Part shown: positions 31,131-39,295 of the stretch, one piece after another
How positions within the stretch are numbered: position 1 is the stretch's first letter
Layout of the letters: the number at the start of each line of letters is the position of its first letter
Source: DASZXJ01 sp035545895
GTDB lineage: Bacteria > Planctomycetota > Phycisphaerae > Tepidisphaerales > Tepidisphaeraceae
Assembly (NCBI GenBank): GCA_035545895.1
Contig: DASZXJ010000092.1
Location: 1 to 49,486, forward strand
Direction: 5' to 3'
Length of the DNA: 49,486 nucleotides
Notes under the pieces: model-generated
The model's input: only the letters and a program-made list of their open reading frames with translations
Databases searched by the model: none
What the model was told of the DNA's origin: nothing
Made by a program: the position numbers and the translations under genes

Positions 31131-31883
31131 CTACGGGAGGCATGCCTCAATGAACATCTTCCCCAAACGGTTCACACTGCATTCTGCTCTAGATATTTTA
31201 ACAGTTTCTTGTCGACATTCGGCGATTCTATCTTTTCTTGCAATCGTAGCGGGTTCCTCGGCTAGCTTCTTTACTTTGTCGGAGAACCCTCGGTGCGGGA
31301 CTACAAAGGATAACAAGTCAAGGCGAGTCAGATTGTCTATGGAAATTGTAAACGAATCGATGTTTGTAATCCCTGCACATTCAGCGATGTGTGAATACAT
31401 TTCAGAACAAGTTGACGTATAAAACCAAATTACTGGGTAGGAGTCTTGACGTCGAAAAACACTTAGTACGCGAACGTCCACGGCGGTGAGTTGCATCACG
31501 AGATTGACGAATGCCGGATGAGCCTTTTCTCTTATTCTAGGGTCCATTGATGTGGCGAGAAGCTTGCCCAACAGCCCTACGAGGAATGGGTCTCCGCGGC
31601 AGCACCTAATAGATTCGAAAATCGGGCCAACTATCCGAGCCGGAGGAGGCTGGACACGCGTAGTTCCTATATGCCTCAAATGGTCATTAACTACCGGCAT
31701 GAGCAATTGCTTTACTACAGCAAAAGAAGATTCCGTCACAAAAGCGGAAAGAGCCGTATTAATTGTCTCCGCGATGGTTTCAATAGATGTACCGACTTGA
31801 TGGCCAAGGCGACGAGAAACTTTTTCGTAGTCGGTAGCTGTCCGAACAGATGTCTCCGAAGTTTCGTTATTTGTCCGATCCAT
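31131..31883 (-). CDS. Abi-alpha (DUF4393) family protein
   Basis: A 250-residue soluble protein. The central part, QPPPARIVGPIFESIRCC then FLVGLLGKLLATSMDPRIRE and HPAFVNLVMQLTAVDVRVLS, matches the core of the Abi-alpha/DUF4393 family (P-P-P-I--P--E, eLWA-LLA-AMDP, HP-F---L-qLs-lDA-iL). The N-terminal 60 residues are a long polar helix, and the C-terminal third is variable. The family takes its name from abortive-infection proteins, but its mechanism is unknown. The gene lies 25 bases after nrdJ on the same strand and is followed by a membrane protein gene, so the two form a likely pair. An anti-phage role is inference from the family name only. Confidence 0.72.
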   Translation of the reverse strand: MDRTNNETSETSVRTATDYEKVSRRLGHQVGTSIETIAETINTALSAFVTESSFAVVKQLLMPVVNDHLRHIGTTRVQPPPARIVGPIFESIRCCRGDPFLVGLLGKLLATSMDPRIREKAHPAFVNLVMQLTAVDVRVLSVFRRQDSYPVIWFYTSTCSEMYSHIAECAGITNIDSFTISIDNLTRLDLLSFVVPHRGFSDKVKKLAEEPATIARKDRIAECRQETVKISRAECSVNRLGKMFIEACLP

Positions 31884-31908
31884 TATGACTTAGTCAGCAG
31901 CTACGCAA

Positions 31909-34900
31909 TCAACTACACCCCATGCTATTCCCGCAATTCAAGCACTTGTAGCACGTGCCTGACCTGACGGTGATCGAACCGCAGACGTCGCAGGCGGGCG
32001 CATCGGCCTGCATTTCGCTGCCTTGCTGGCTCAGGGGGTCGGCCGCCAGGGTGGAGATTCTCAGGTTGGGTAGGACGGATGAATGGGTGGTCGGACCCTC
32101 GCCCCGGCCCTCTACCGGAGTGCCGGGCGGGGGGGACAGCAATGCAGGCGCTTCATCTTCGTCATAGTTGAAGGGCTTGACGGTATCCGGGTCCATGCGC
32201 GGGCCATGGCCGTTGCCAGGCTTGGGTTTGGGGGCTTCTTCGATCATCGCGGGCGATTCTTTAACTTCAGCGCCGGGACGCTTGGGTGCGTTGGCGGCGC
32301 GGTAGCCGGGAACAAACTCCATCGCCAGCCAGCGGAAGATGTAATCGACCAGGCTCTTGGCGATGGGGATTTCGCGGTTGCGGGTCATGCCGCTGGGCTC
32401 GAACCGCACGTGTTCGAACTTGCGCACGAGCGATTCCACCGGCACGCCGTATTGCAGAGACACGCTGACGAGCGTGGCGATGGTGTCCATCAGCCCGCCG
32501 ATCGTGCTGCCTTCCTTGGCCATCGTGATGAAGACTTCGCCGGGCGAACCATCTTCGTACAGGCCGACGGTGATGTACCCTTCGTGGCCGGACACATCGA
32601 ACTTGTGCGTGATCGCGTTGCGCGTGTCGGGCAAACGACGGCGCAGCGGGCGCTCGACGATTCGCTCGACGATCTTTTCGATGACGCTGGTGTGTGCGGG
32701 GGACAGGTTGTCTGATTGAACGCCCACGGCGCCGCCGTGGGCTTTTGTTACTGCTTCAACGGCGCGGGTTGCGTCTTGTGCGAGTTCTTCTTTCGCTGCG
32801 TTCACGTTGTCTTCATCCTCTTCGTCAGTCTTTTCATCGACTTCCGTGTCTGATTTTACATTGAGTGGTTGAGATAGCTTGGAGCCATCGCGATAAAGCG
32901 CGTTGGCTTTAAGGCCAAGCTTCCAGCTCAGGTAGTAGCTGCTCTTGATGTCCTCGACGGTGGCTTCGTTGGGGAGGTTGATCGTCTTGGAGATCGCGCC
33001 GCTGATGAACGGCTGGGAAGCCGCCATCATGCGGATGTGACCTTCAACGGGAATAAACCGCGTGCCGGTCTTGCCGCACTTGTTGGCGCAATCGAAGACG
33101 GGGTAATGTTCCTTCTTGAGATGCGGTGCCCCTTCGACCGTGCCTCGGCCGCAGATGACGTCGTTGGCGAGGTCGATCTGCTTTTGCGTGTAACCCAATC
33201 GCTTGAGCAGGCTAAACCCAGGCGACTGCCATTCGCTTTCGGCGATTTGCAGGCGCTTGAATGTATCCGGCGACAGAGACCACGGGCTGAACGCAAACGA
33301 CAATTCGAACATGCCGGGCAGCGACGTTTCGATTTTGTCGAGTTCGGCTTCGCTCAGGCCGTGCAGTCGCAAACTGGAATAGTTGATCTCCGGCGAGTTA
33401 TGCAGGTTGAGCGTGCCCATCACATACTTGATGATGTCGTGCACCTGGTCGTTGCTATAACCCAAATTCTTCAATGCGGGTGAAAGCGATTGGTTGGCGA
33501 TCTTGAAATATCCGCCGCCGGCGAGTTTCTTGAATTTGACCAGCGCGAAATCCGGTTCGACGCCGGTGGTATCGCAATCCATGAGCAGGCCGATCGTGCC
33601 GGTGGGGGCGATGACGGTCGTTTGTGCGTTGCGATAGCCATGCTTCTCGCCCAGAAGCAAAGCCCGATCCCAGCATTCCTGCGCAGCCCGCAATAGATCG
33701 CGCGAAGCCAGCGGGTCGTTCAATTCAAATTGCGAGGCATCGATCCCGACGGGCAGGATGTCCAATGATTCGTATTGACCCAGACCGCGAGCAGCCTGAG
33801 GCTGGCGGGCAATGTCATACGCAGCGCGGCGATGATTGCGCATCACCCGCAGCATGTCGTTCTTGTTTTCCTCGTAGCCGGGGAACGCGCCCAATTCGCG
33901 AGCCATTTCAGCGCTGGTGGCATACGACTCGCCGGTGAGGATGGCGGTCAGACCGGCGCAGATGGCCAGGGCTTTTTCGCTGTTATATGGAATGCCCGCC
34001 TGCATGAGCATCGCGCCCAGGTTGGCATAGCCCAAGCCGAGCGTGCGGAACTTGTAGCTGAGCGTGGCAATTTCTTCCGATGGGAAGCTGGCCATCAGCA
34101 CGGAGATTTCCAGCACAGCCGTCCACAGACGAATGCCGTGCTTGTATCCCTCGATATCAAAATGCCGGCTGTCGGAATCGAAGAACGTCAGCACGTTCAG
34201 CGACGCCAGGTTGCAGGCCGTGTCATCCAGGAACATGTATTCCGAGCAATTGTGCACGGTGATGCCGTTGGCGATGAAGCTGTGCGTCACCGGTTCGGTC
34301 AGGTCGAATACCTGCTGCTTGCCCAGGTGCACGAGTTCGGCCACGTGATCGTAATTGTCGGAATTCCACGATTCGGCGGTGGTGTTTTCCATCGCGGTTG
34401 AAACCGCGCCGGCGAGTTGTTCCAGCTTATTGCCCGGAAGCAGGCCGATGTATTTCGCGAAGCCGCACAGATTTTGCGAATCGATCCGCAGCGCTCCATC
34501 GCCAAGGCGCGACTGCACGCCAAAACCGAGCAGGATCAACTGAATATCCTGCAACAGCGGCAGGCTGTCACAGCGCAGCTCGATTGAGCTATCGCAGATG
34601 ACTGCATCGGCGGTAAACAGGGCGCGGAGCAGGTGCTTTTGTGCCGCCAGGCCAGCAGTGAATGCGTCATCGCTCAGGCGGCGAACGCCTTGCTCAGTCC
34701 GAATGAACGGCTTGAGACGGCTGAGCAGTCGCCGATTGGTCAGCGATGCGGTGATCGTGTTGCCATCGTCCGATGCATCGGAACCTTCGTTACGATCGGC
34801 GCCATCGAGCATGAGGGCGTTGACATAATCGTCATCGTATTGGCGATTTCCCCAGGTGTTGGTGACATATCGCGTGTAAGCGTCGATGGCATCGTGTTCG

Positions 34901-36525
34901 TGCAGGCAATGATCCAGGTGCAGGGCCGACCAATCGTTATTGGCGGTGCTGACGAACATGCCGAGCAGTTGGAAGAACCGCGGGTCCTGCGGCTCGCCGA
35001 TTTCCTGCACGGCCACGGGACGGTTTGGCAGACGGACTTCATCGTCGCTGGTCAGGTTCTGTGCTTCCACCCATCCGCGGCTGCGCGTCCAGACCTTGTG
35101 GTCGGCGGTGAGTTTCACCGAATAACCGCCGGCGGTTCGCAGTTCATAGACATCCTTCGTGCCGGTGGGGAATGAACCTTCGGTGACGTGGATGTCCTGC
35201 TTATCGAGGTTGGTGATGACGCGGCTGGGCAGGTGGATCATCTGATCGATGCGTCGCCAGATGCCGCCAGGCGTGAGCACGCGCGTGTCGCCGGTCACAC
35301 AGGGGTTGGACGCGTTGATCCGGCCCGACTGCGGGCAGGTGTGCCACTGGTTGATCGTGTCATCATATTGCACGCCCGGGTCTGCGCATCGCCAGGCCGC
35401 GAATGCGATCTGGTCCCACAGCACGCGCGCCTTGATGCTCTTGTGAACCTTCTTGGTGATGCGCGAGGTCAGGTTCCAATCGCTGTCTTCCTCGACGGAT
35501 TTGAAGAACGAATTGGGAATGCGGACGGAGTTATTCGAATTCTGTCCGCTGACGGTGTGATACGCTTCGCCGTTGAAATCGTAATCGAGTTTGAGGCCCA
35601 GCTTCTTGGCCTGTTCCTGCTGCTCTTTAGGCAGGACTTTCAAGCCCTCGACCATGGCAGCCACTTTGAGTTCTTCGCGGACTTTCCAATTGATGAACTG
35701 TTCGACATCGGGGTGATCCAGATCGAGGCAGACCATCTTGGCAGCGCGACGGGTCGTGCCGCCGGACTTGATCGCGCCGGCAGCGCGATCGCCGATGCGC
35801 AGGAAGCTCATCAGCCCAGAAGATTTTCCGCCGCCGGAGAGCGATTCATTTTCGCCGCGCAGCTTGGAGAAGTTGGAACCCGTGCCGCTGCCGTATTTGA
35901 ACAGGCGCGCTTCGCGGGTCCACAAGTCCATGATGCCGCCCGGATTCACCAGGTCATCCGAGACGGATTGGATGAAGCACGCGTGCGGCTGCGGATGCGA
36001 GTAGGCATCTTTCGACTTCAGCAGTTCGCCGGTTTTCGGGTCGCAATAATAGTGACCCTGCGCCGGGCCGGTGATGCCGTAGGCGAAATTCAAGCCGGTG
36101 TTGAACCACTGCGGCGAATTGGGCGCGCACATCTGATGCAGCAGCATGTACGCCAGCTCATCGTAGAAGGCTTGCGCATCTTCAGAAGTATCGAAATAGC
36201 CGTGTGTTTCGCCCCACCAGCGCCAGCAACCCGCCAGGCGGTGGATGACCTGTTTGGCGCTTTTTTCCGGGCCGGTGCGAGCGTTGCCGTTTTCATCGCG
36301 TTCGACGTGGCCGGTCGAATCGATCTGCGGCACGCCGGCCTTGCGGAAATACTTGCTTACCATGATGTCGGTGGCGAGTTGGCTCCACTGCCTGGGGATC
36401 TCCGCGTCGTTCATTTCGAACACGACCGAGCCGTCCGGGTTGGAAATGCGGCTGGTCCGCGTCTCCCACTCGACGGTCGAGTAGACATCCTGGCCCGGCT
36501 TGGTGAAACGTCGTGCGATCTTCAT
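31909..36525 (-). CDS. nrdJ: B12-dependent (class II) ribonucleotide reductase NrdJ, interrupted by an intein
   Basis: A 1538-residue precursor that splices to about 1187 residues and reduces ribonucleotides to deoxyribonucleotides using adenosylcobalamin. Residues 137-143 (SPQWFNT), the redox cysteine in HACFIQSVSDDL (C183), and YGSGTGSNFSKLRG are class II marks. After the intein come NP-CSEYMFLDDTACNLASLN, with the thiyl-radical C760 and, eleven residues later, the second redox C771, as in Thermotoga NrdJ (C322/C333). PTGTIGLLMDCDTTGVEPDF is the phosphate-binding turn. The C-terminal tail carries a zinc-ribbon-like CDVCGS-CYKCLNCGNSMGC with the shuttle cysteines. A proline-rich linker precedes it. 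ATG 36525 has GAAGGGAAG upstream. It needs no oxygen and no small subunit. No B12 riboswitch is visible in the 78 bases upstream. Confidence 0.97.
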   Translation of the reverse strand: MKIARRFTKPGQDVYSTVEWETRTSRISNPDGSVVFEMNDAEIPRQWSQLATDIMVSKYFRKAGVPQIDSTGHVERDENGNARTGPEKSAKQVIHRLAGCWRWWGETHGYFDTSEDAQAFYDELAYMLLHQMCAPNSPQWFNTGLNFAYGITGPAQGHYYCDPKTGELLKSKDAYSHPQPHACFIQSVSDDLVNPGGIMDLWTREARLFKYGSGTGSNFSKLRGENESLSGGGKSSGLMSFLRIGDRAAGAIKSGGTTRRAAKMVCLDLDHPDVEQFINWKVREELKVAAMVEGLKVLPKEQQEQAKKLGLKLDYDFNGEAYHTVSGQNSNNSVRIPNSFFKSVEEDSDWNLTSRITKKVHKSIKARVLWDQIAFAAWRCADPGVQYDDTINQWHTCPQSGRINASNPCVTGDTRVLTPGGIWRRIDQMIHLPSRVITNLDKQDIHVTEGSFPTGTKDVYELRTAGGYSVKLTADHKVWTRSRGWVEAQNLTSDDEVRLPNRPVAVQEIGEPQDPRFFQLLGMFVSTANNDWSALHLDHCLHEHDAIDAYTRYVTNTWGNRQYDDDYVNALMLDGADRNEGSDASDDGNTITASLTNRRLLSRLKPFIRTEQGVRRLSDDAFTAGLAAQKHLLRALFTADAVICDSSIELRCDSLPLLQDIQLILLGFGVQSRLGDGALRIDSQNLCGFAKYIGLLPGNKLEQLAGAVSTAMENTTAESWNSDNYDHVAELVHLGKQQVFDLTEPVTHSFIANGITVHNCSEYMFLDDTACNLASLNVLTFFDSDSRHFDIEGYKHGIRLWTAVLEISVLMASFPSEEIATLSYKFRTLGLGYANLGAMLMQAGIPYNSEKALAICAGLTAILTGESYATSAEMARELGAFPGYEENKNDMLRVMRNHRRAAYDIARQPQAARGLGQYESLDILPVGIDASQFELNDPLASRDLLRAAQECWDRALLLGEKHGYRNAQTTVIAPTGTIGLLMDCDTTGVEPDFALVKFKKLAGGGYFKIANQSLSPALKNLGYSNDQVHDIIKYVMGTLNLHNSPEINYSSLRLHGLSEAELDKIETSLPGMFELSFAFSPWSLSPDTFKRLQIAESEWQSPGFSLLKRLGYTQKQIDLANDVICGRGTVEGAPHLKKEHYPVFDCANKCGKTGTRFIPVEGHIRMMAASQPFISGAISKTINLPNEATVEDIKSSYYLSWKLGLKANALYRDGSKLSQPLNVKSDTEVDEKTDEEDEDNVNAAKEELAQDATRAVEAVTKAHGGAVGVQSDNLSPAHTSVIEKIVERIVERPLRRRLPDTRNAITHKFDVSGHEGYITVGLYEDGSPGEVFITMAKEGSTIGGLMDTIATLVSVSLQYGVPVESLVRKFEHVRFEPSGMTRNREIPIAKSLVDYIFRWLAMEFVPGYRAANAPKRPGAEVKESPAMIEEAPKPKPGNGHGPRMDPDTVKPFNYDEDEAPALLSPPPGTPVEGRGEGPTTHSSVLPNLRISTLAADPLSQQGSEMQADAPACDVCGSITVRSGTCYKCLNCGNSMGCS
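34249..35301 (-). other. Intein in NrdJ with degenerate LAGLIDADG endonuclease
   Basis: A 351-residue in-frame insertion, C409 to N759 of the precursor. Block A is CVTGDTRVLTPGG; block B is LTADHKVWT (T473, H476); block F is VFDLTEPVTHSFIANGI (H748); the end is VHN with H758 and N759; the +1 residue is C760. The middle 230 residues hold a LAGLIDADG-type domain in which the first motif reads LLGMFVSTAN (520-529) and the second LLRALFTADA (632-641). The first catalytic aspartate is replaced, so cutting activity is probably lost, while all splicing residues are present. Insertion is directly before the thiyl-radical cysteine, a known RNR intein site. Confidence 0.93.
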
Positions 36526-36603
36526 GTCAGCTTCCCTTCAAACAATGACGGAGGAAAAACCGCCGAGAGAGACGGCCTCCATGCCTTCATACGGACTAAA
36601 ACT

Positions 36604-37752
36604 TTAACGGCTTGGCGTGAACAGAATCTGGTGTCTGGCTTCGCCTCGCATGTTCTGGTTAAAAACGACCTTGTTATCAATGAGTATTTTATCTTGCCGC
36701 GGTTCGACGACGATCAACTGGTTGCGGCGAACGTCGGCTTGGAAGACTTTTGTGTTTTGTCCGGCATCGATGATGTAAACGGTGCCGTTGCTGGTCGGCT
36801 GCCAGGTCAAACGATCCTGACCTTGGGCGACGACCACAGCATCACGCGGCCAGGCGGGTCCTCCACCTGCCGGCGGGCGAGGATCAGGGCCGCCCCCTCT
36901 TGCACCGCCGCCTCGCGGAACGAACAGAATCTGGTGGCGCGCTTCACCGCGCATGTTCTGAGTAAAAACTGCTCGATTATCGAGAAGGATGCGATCTTGC
37001 CGCGGCTCAACGACGATCATCTGATTGCGTCGAACATCCATTCGATAGACTTCGCGATTAACACCGGCATCGACGATCCAAACCGAGCCGTCGGCTACGG
37101 CTTGCCACGTCAGGCGATCCTGCCCTTGGGCAACGATGGCTGCATCGCGCGGCCAGGTATTGCCGCCAGCAACTGGGGGCGGACCGGGACGATCAGGCGG
37201 AGGCGGAGGAGGAATCGGGCCGGGGTTGCCGTTTCCACCGCGACCGGGACCGGGTCCACGACCCGGACCATTGCGATAAGCGGAAAAGAGGATCTGAAAT
37301 CGCGCTTCGCCGCGCAGGTTTTCGTGAAATACCACTCGGCCGTTCACGAGAATGCGATCCTGCCGTGGTTCGATGCGCACTGTTTCGCCGCGGCGCACTT
37401 CAACGGATGCAACGCAGCGATTCTGTCCGGCATCGACGAAATAAACGATGCCGTCGCGATCAGCGGTCCAGCTTCGACCGCCTTGCCCTTCGTCAACCAG
37501 CACGGCACTGTGAGGCCACGGATTGCCCGGACGAATCACCACGGGAGGCGGCTCTTCAATAATGACCGGCGGCTGCTGTTCATATACGGGCGGAGGCGGC
37601 GGCGGCTGGACGTAAACCGGCGGGGGCTGCTGAACATACACCGGACCGCGATCACGGTATACAACCGTCTCTTGGGTCGAGCACGATGCGCCCAACTGGA
37701 AAAAGACGATCAAAGCAAACAAACAACCCAACAAGGTGCGCTGGATGGTCAT
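36604..37752 (-). CDS. Lipoprotein with three copies of an 80-residue repeat
   Basis: A 382-residue protein from ATG 37752, preceded by GGGAGAT; the frame extends much further upstream without coding sense. A lipoprotein signal ends in LGASC (C24). Residues 35-75 are proline- and tyrosine-rich (PPPVYVQPPPPPPVYEQ). Three repeats of about 80 residues follow near 79-158, 200-278 and 301-380. Each has WP-(R/H)-A-V--G-(G/D)-SW/LTW, DG-VY/W-VDAG-N, R-DV/EVRR and EPRQD-IL--N--VF--N-RGEAR-QILF. Linkers are rich in G, P and R. The repeat looks like a small beta domain that could bind peptidoglycan, glycan or ligand; I do not recognise a family. The next gene upstream (37755-38228) ends two bases before it, so they form one operon. 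Confidence 0.85.
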   Translation of the reverse strand: MTIQRTLLGCLFALIVFFQLGASCSTQETVVYRDRGPVYVQQPPPVYVQPPPPPPVYEQQPPVIIEEPPPVVIRPGNPWPHSAVLVDEGQGGRSWTADRDGIVYFVDAGQNRCVASVEVRRGETVRIEPRQDRILVNGRVVFHENLRGEARFQILFSAYRNGPGRGPGPGRGGNGNPGPIPPPPPPDRPGPPPVAGGNTWPRDAAIVAQGQDRLTWQAVADGSVWIVDAGVNREVYRMDVRRNQMIVVEPRQDRILLDNRAVFTQNMRGEARHQILFVPRGGGARGGGPDPRPPAGGGPAWPRDAVVVAQGQDRLTWQPTSNGTVYIIDAGQNTKVFQADVRRNQLIVVEPRQDKILIDNKVVFNQNMRGEARHQILFTPSR

Positions 37753-37754
37753 GG

Positions 37755-38228
37755 TTATCTCCCGGACGGCACGGGCGATCCGCCGGGCTGGCCCGGACGA
37801 ATGCTGCCCCTGCGGATAATGTTCTGCTGATTGCTCTGCAGGTAAATGGCGTAGCGATGATCCCGCGGAAGCGCGCCCATGCGCATCGTGGCTCCGCTGA
37901 TTTGCACGCCCACATCCGGATTGACGGTGACGATCGACCGGGCCATGACGGGCATGGTCAGCAGATCGGTATTGGTTGTGACATCGACGACTCGAACGAT
38001 CTGGTCGGTTTCCACCATATAGACAAGCGGGGCAAACCCTTCCTGAACCGGCCGGGCGATCTGAGATTCGGCAGGAACGGAAATCGGAGTTTCCACCCAC
38101 TGCTGATCGAGCGCCGGCGCCGATGTGGGCGCCATCACGGTCGATTTCTTCTGGTGGCTGCACGCGGATAGGGAAACCGCCATTCCAAGCAGCGACGCGC
38201 GAAGAAGATTTTTGCCAGCGGACGACAC
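37755..38228 (-). CDS. Small envelope lipoprotein
   Basis: A 157-residue protein from GTG 38228, preceded by GGAGG seven bases upstream; the longer frame start at 38261 has no ribosome site. Signal: NLLRASLLGMAVSLSACS, lipobox LSAC. The mature part includes PLVYMVETDQIVRVVDVTTN and TMPVMARSIVTVNPDVGVQI, which resembles the binding module of the neighbouring repeat lipoprotein (a strand with 'V-D/E' then 'R-IV-V-P---I'). This suggests it carries one diverged copy of the same domain. The two lie in one operon, two bases apart. Function unknown; it acts at the outer or inner membrane as a lipid-anchored protein. Confidence 0.78.
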   Translation of the reverse strand: MSSAGKNLLRASLLGMAVSLSACSHQKKSTVMAPTSAPALDQQWVETPISVPAESQIARPVQEGFAPLVYMVETDQIVRVVDVTTNTDLLTMPVMARSIVTVNPDVGVQISGATMRMGALPRDHRYAIYLQSNQQNIIRRGSIRPGQPGGSPVPSGR

Positions 38229-38262
38229 GACAAGACCTCCAGCCAAAAGGCAAGCGAGCAAC

Positions 38263-38823
38263 CTAATCCACTTTAGGTAGCGTCAATCCTGTCTGGTCCT
38301 GATATTTGCCGCTCTTGTCGGCATAACTCACGGCACAGACCCGCTCACCTTTAAGGAAGATGAGTTGGGCGATGCCTTCGTTAGCATAAATCTTGGCGGG
38401 AAGGGGGGTGGTATTGCTGATTTCAAGCGTAATCTTGCCTCGCCACTCCGGTTCGATGGGGGTTACGTTGACAATGATGCCGCAGCGGGCATAGGTGCTC
38501 TTGCCGACGCAGATGGCCAGATAGCCCCGCGGCATGGCAACCGTTTCGATGGTTTCGCACAATGCGAAAGAATTGGGCGGAACCAGGATGTGGTCCGCGC
38601 GGGTTTCATCGCAGTCGATGGTGACGAACGATCGCTCGCTGAAGCGCTTGGGATCGACGATTTCGGAGTTCACATTGGTGAAGATCTTGAAGACCGAACC
38701 AACGCGAAGATCGTAACCGTAGCTCGACACGCCATAGCTGATTTTGCCATGTCGTTTGATGTTTTCCTCAAAGGGCTCGATGCCGATGAGTTCACGAATT
38801 TGTGTATCGCAGAGGATCCCCAT
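38263..38823 (-). CDS. dcd: dCTP deaminase
   Basis: A 186-residue protein from ATG 38823, 34 bases upstream of the lipoprotein gene start; it converts dCTP to dUTP (or, in bifunctional forms, dUMP). It shows the dUTPase/dCTP-deaminase fold: GYDLRVGSVFKIFTN, DHILVPPNSFALCETIETVA-MPR, LAICVGKSTYARCGIIVNVTPIEPEW, then GKITLEISNTTPLPAKIYANEGIAQLIF. The KSTYAR segment and the E of ITLE (general base region) match the family. The longer reading frame to 38940 has no plausible start. The dUTP made goes to thymidylate; together with nrdJ on the same strand it concerns dNTP supply. Confidence 0.95.
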   Translation of the reverse strand: MGILCDTQIRELIGIEPFEENIKRHGKISYGVSSYGYDLRVGSVFKIFTNVNSEIVDPKRFSERSFVTIDCDETRADHILVPPNSFALCETIETVAMPRGYLAICVGKSTYARCGIIVNVTPIEPEWRGKITLEISNTTPLPAKIYANEGIAQLIFLKGERVCAVSYADKSGKYQDQTGLTLPKVD

Positions 38824-39295
38824 GATTTGGTTCCCAATAAAGGTTGAATCAGCGCGTAAATTCTCTGGCCAGCGGACCGGACGACAAGGCTCCGCCTCGC
38901 CGCACCGACCCAGCCAGCCCAACAACATCGTTTGGCGCAATTCTAGGTTGATTTACGTGACCGCTTGCGCGGCCAACTAAATGAAACGACTTTAACACAC
39001 CCGAAAGACAGGCCTTACGTCGAATCCCACCGACCGGCCAACCTCTCTGTACAACGGCTACAGGCTGTATGACGAACGGCATAATACGCTACATCTTGTG
39101 TTCGTCAATCGAAACTTTACTAAAAGTCGGTTAGTCGAAACCTCACTTTGCTCTAACAATCAGTGGCCAACGGATTTAGAGATTAGCGATATTTTTTCAT
39201 CGCGCATCGGGGCCCGACATGCAGGTTCAGGTTATCCACGATGGGCATGCACAATGGTGGACAACTATATTTCGCAAGGTCCGATAAAGGATCCC
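38824..39295. other. Divergent gap between dcd and the PQQ-type dehydrogenase; no gene seen
   Basis: The only box-like words are TTATCCACG at 39232-39240 (one mismatch to a DnaA box) and GGTGGACAA at 39256-39264, which are not clustered enough to call an origin. AAAGGA at 39286-39290 is the ribosome site of the next gene. No convincing promoter or hairpin-plus-T-run is seen. Confidence 0.4.

Noticed and set aside
32083..34401. Several plus-strand frames of 120-210 codons
   Set aside because: All are antisense to the nrdJ coding region and have no coding-like composition or motif.
36555..36576. Possible terminator between the lipoprotein operon and nrdJ (minus strand)
   Set aside because: The stem is only four pairs (GCCG/CGGC) with a seven-base loop before five T; too weak to list as a feature.
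35188..37830. An 880-codon open frame on the plus strand
   Set aside because: It lies opposite nrdJ and the repeat lipoprotein, both of which have clear motifs. The frame is open because of GC-rich codon usage on the other strand and has no recognisable protein features.
39232..39264. Two DnaA-box-like words (TTATCCACG and GGTGGACAA)
   Set aside because: Only two imperfect matches, not clustered with others or with an AT-rich unwinding region; chance occurrence is likely.
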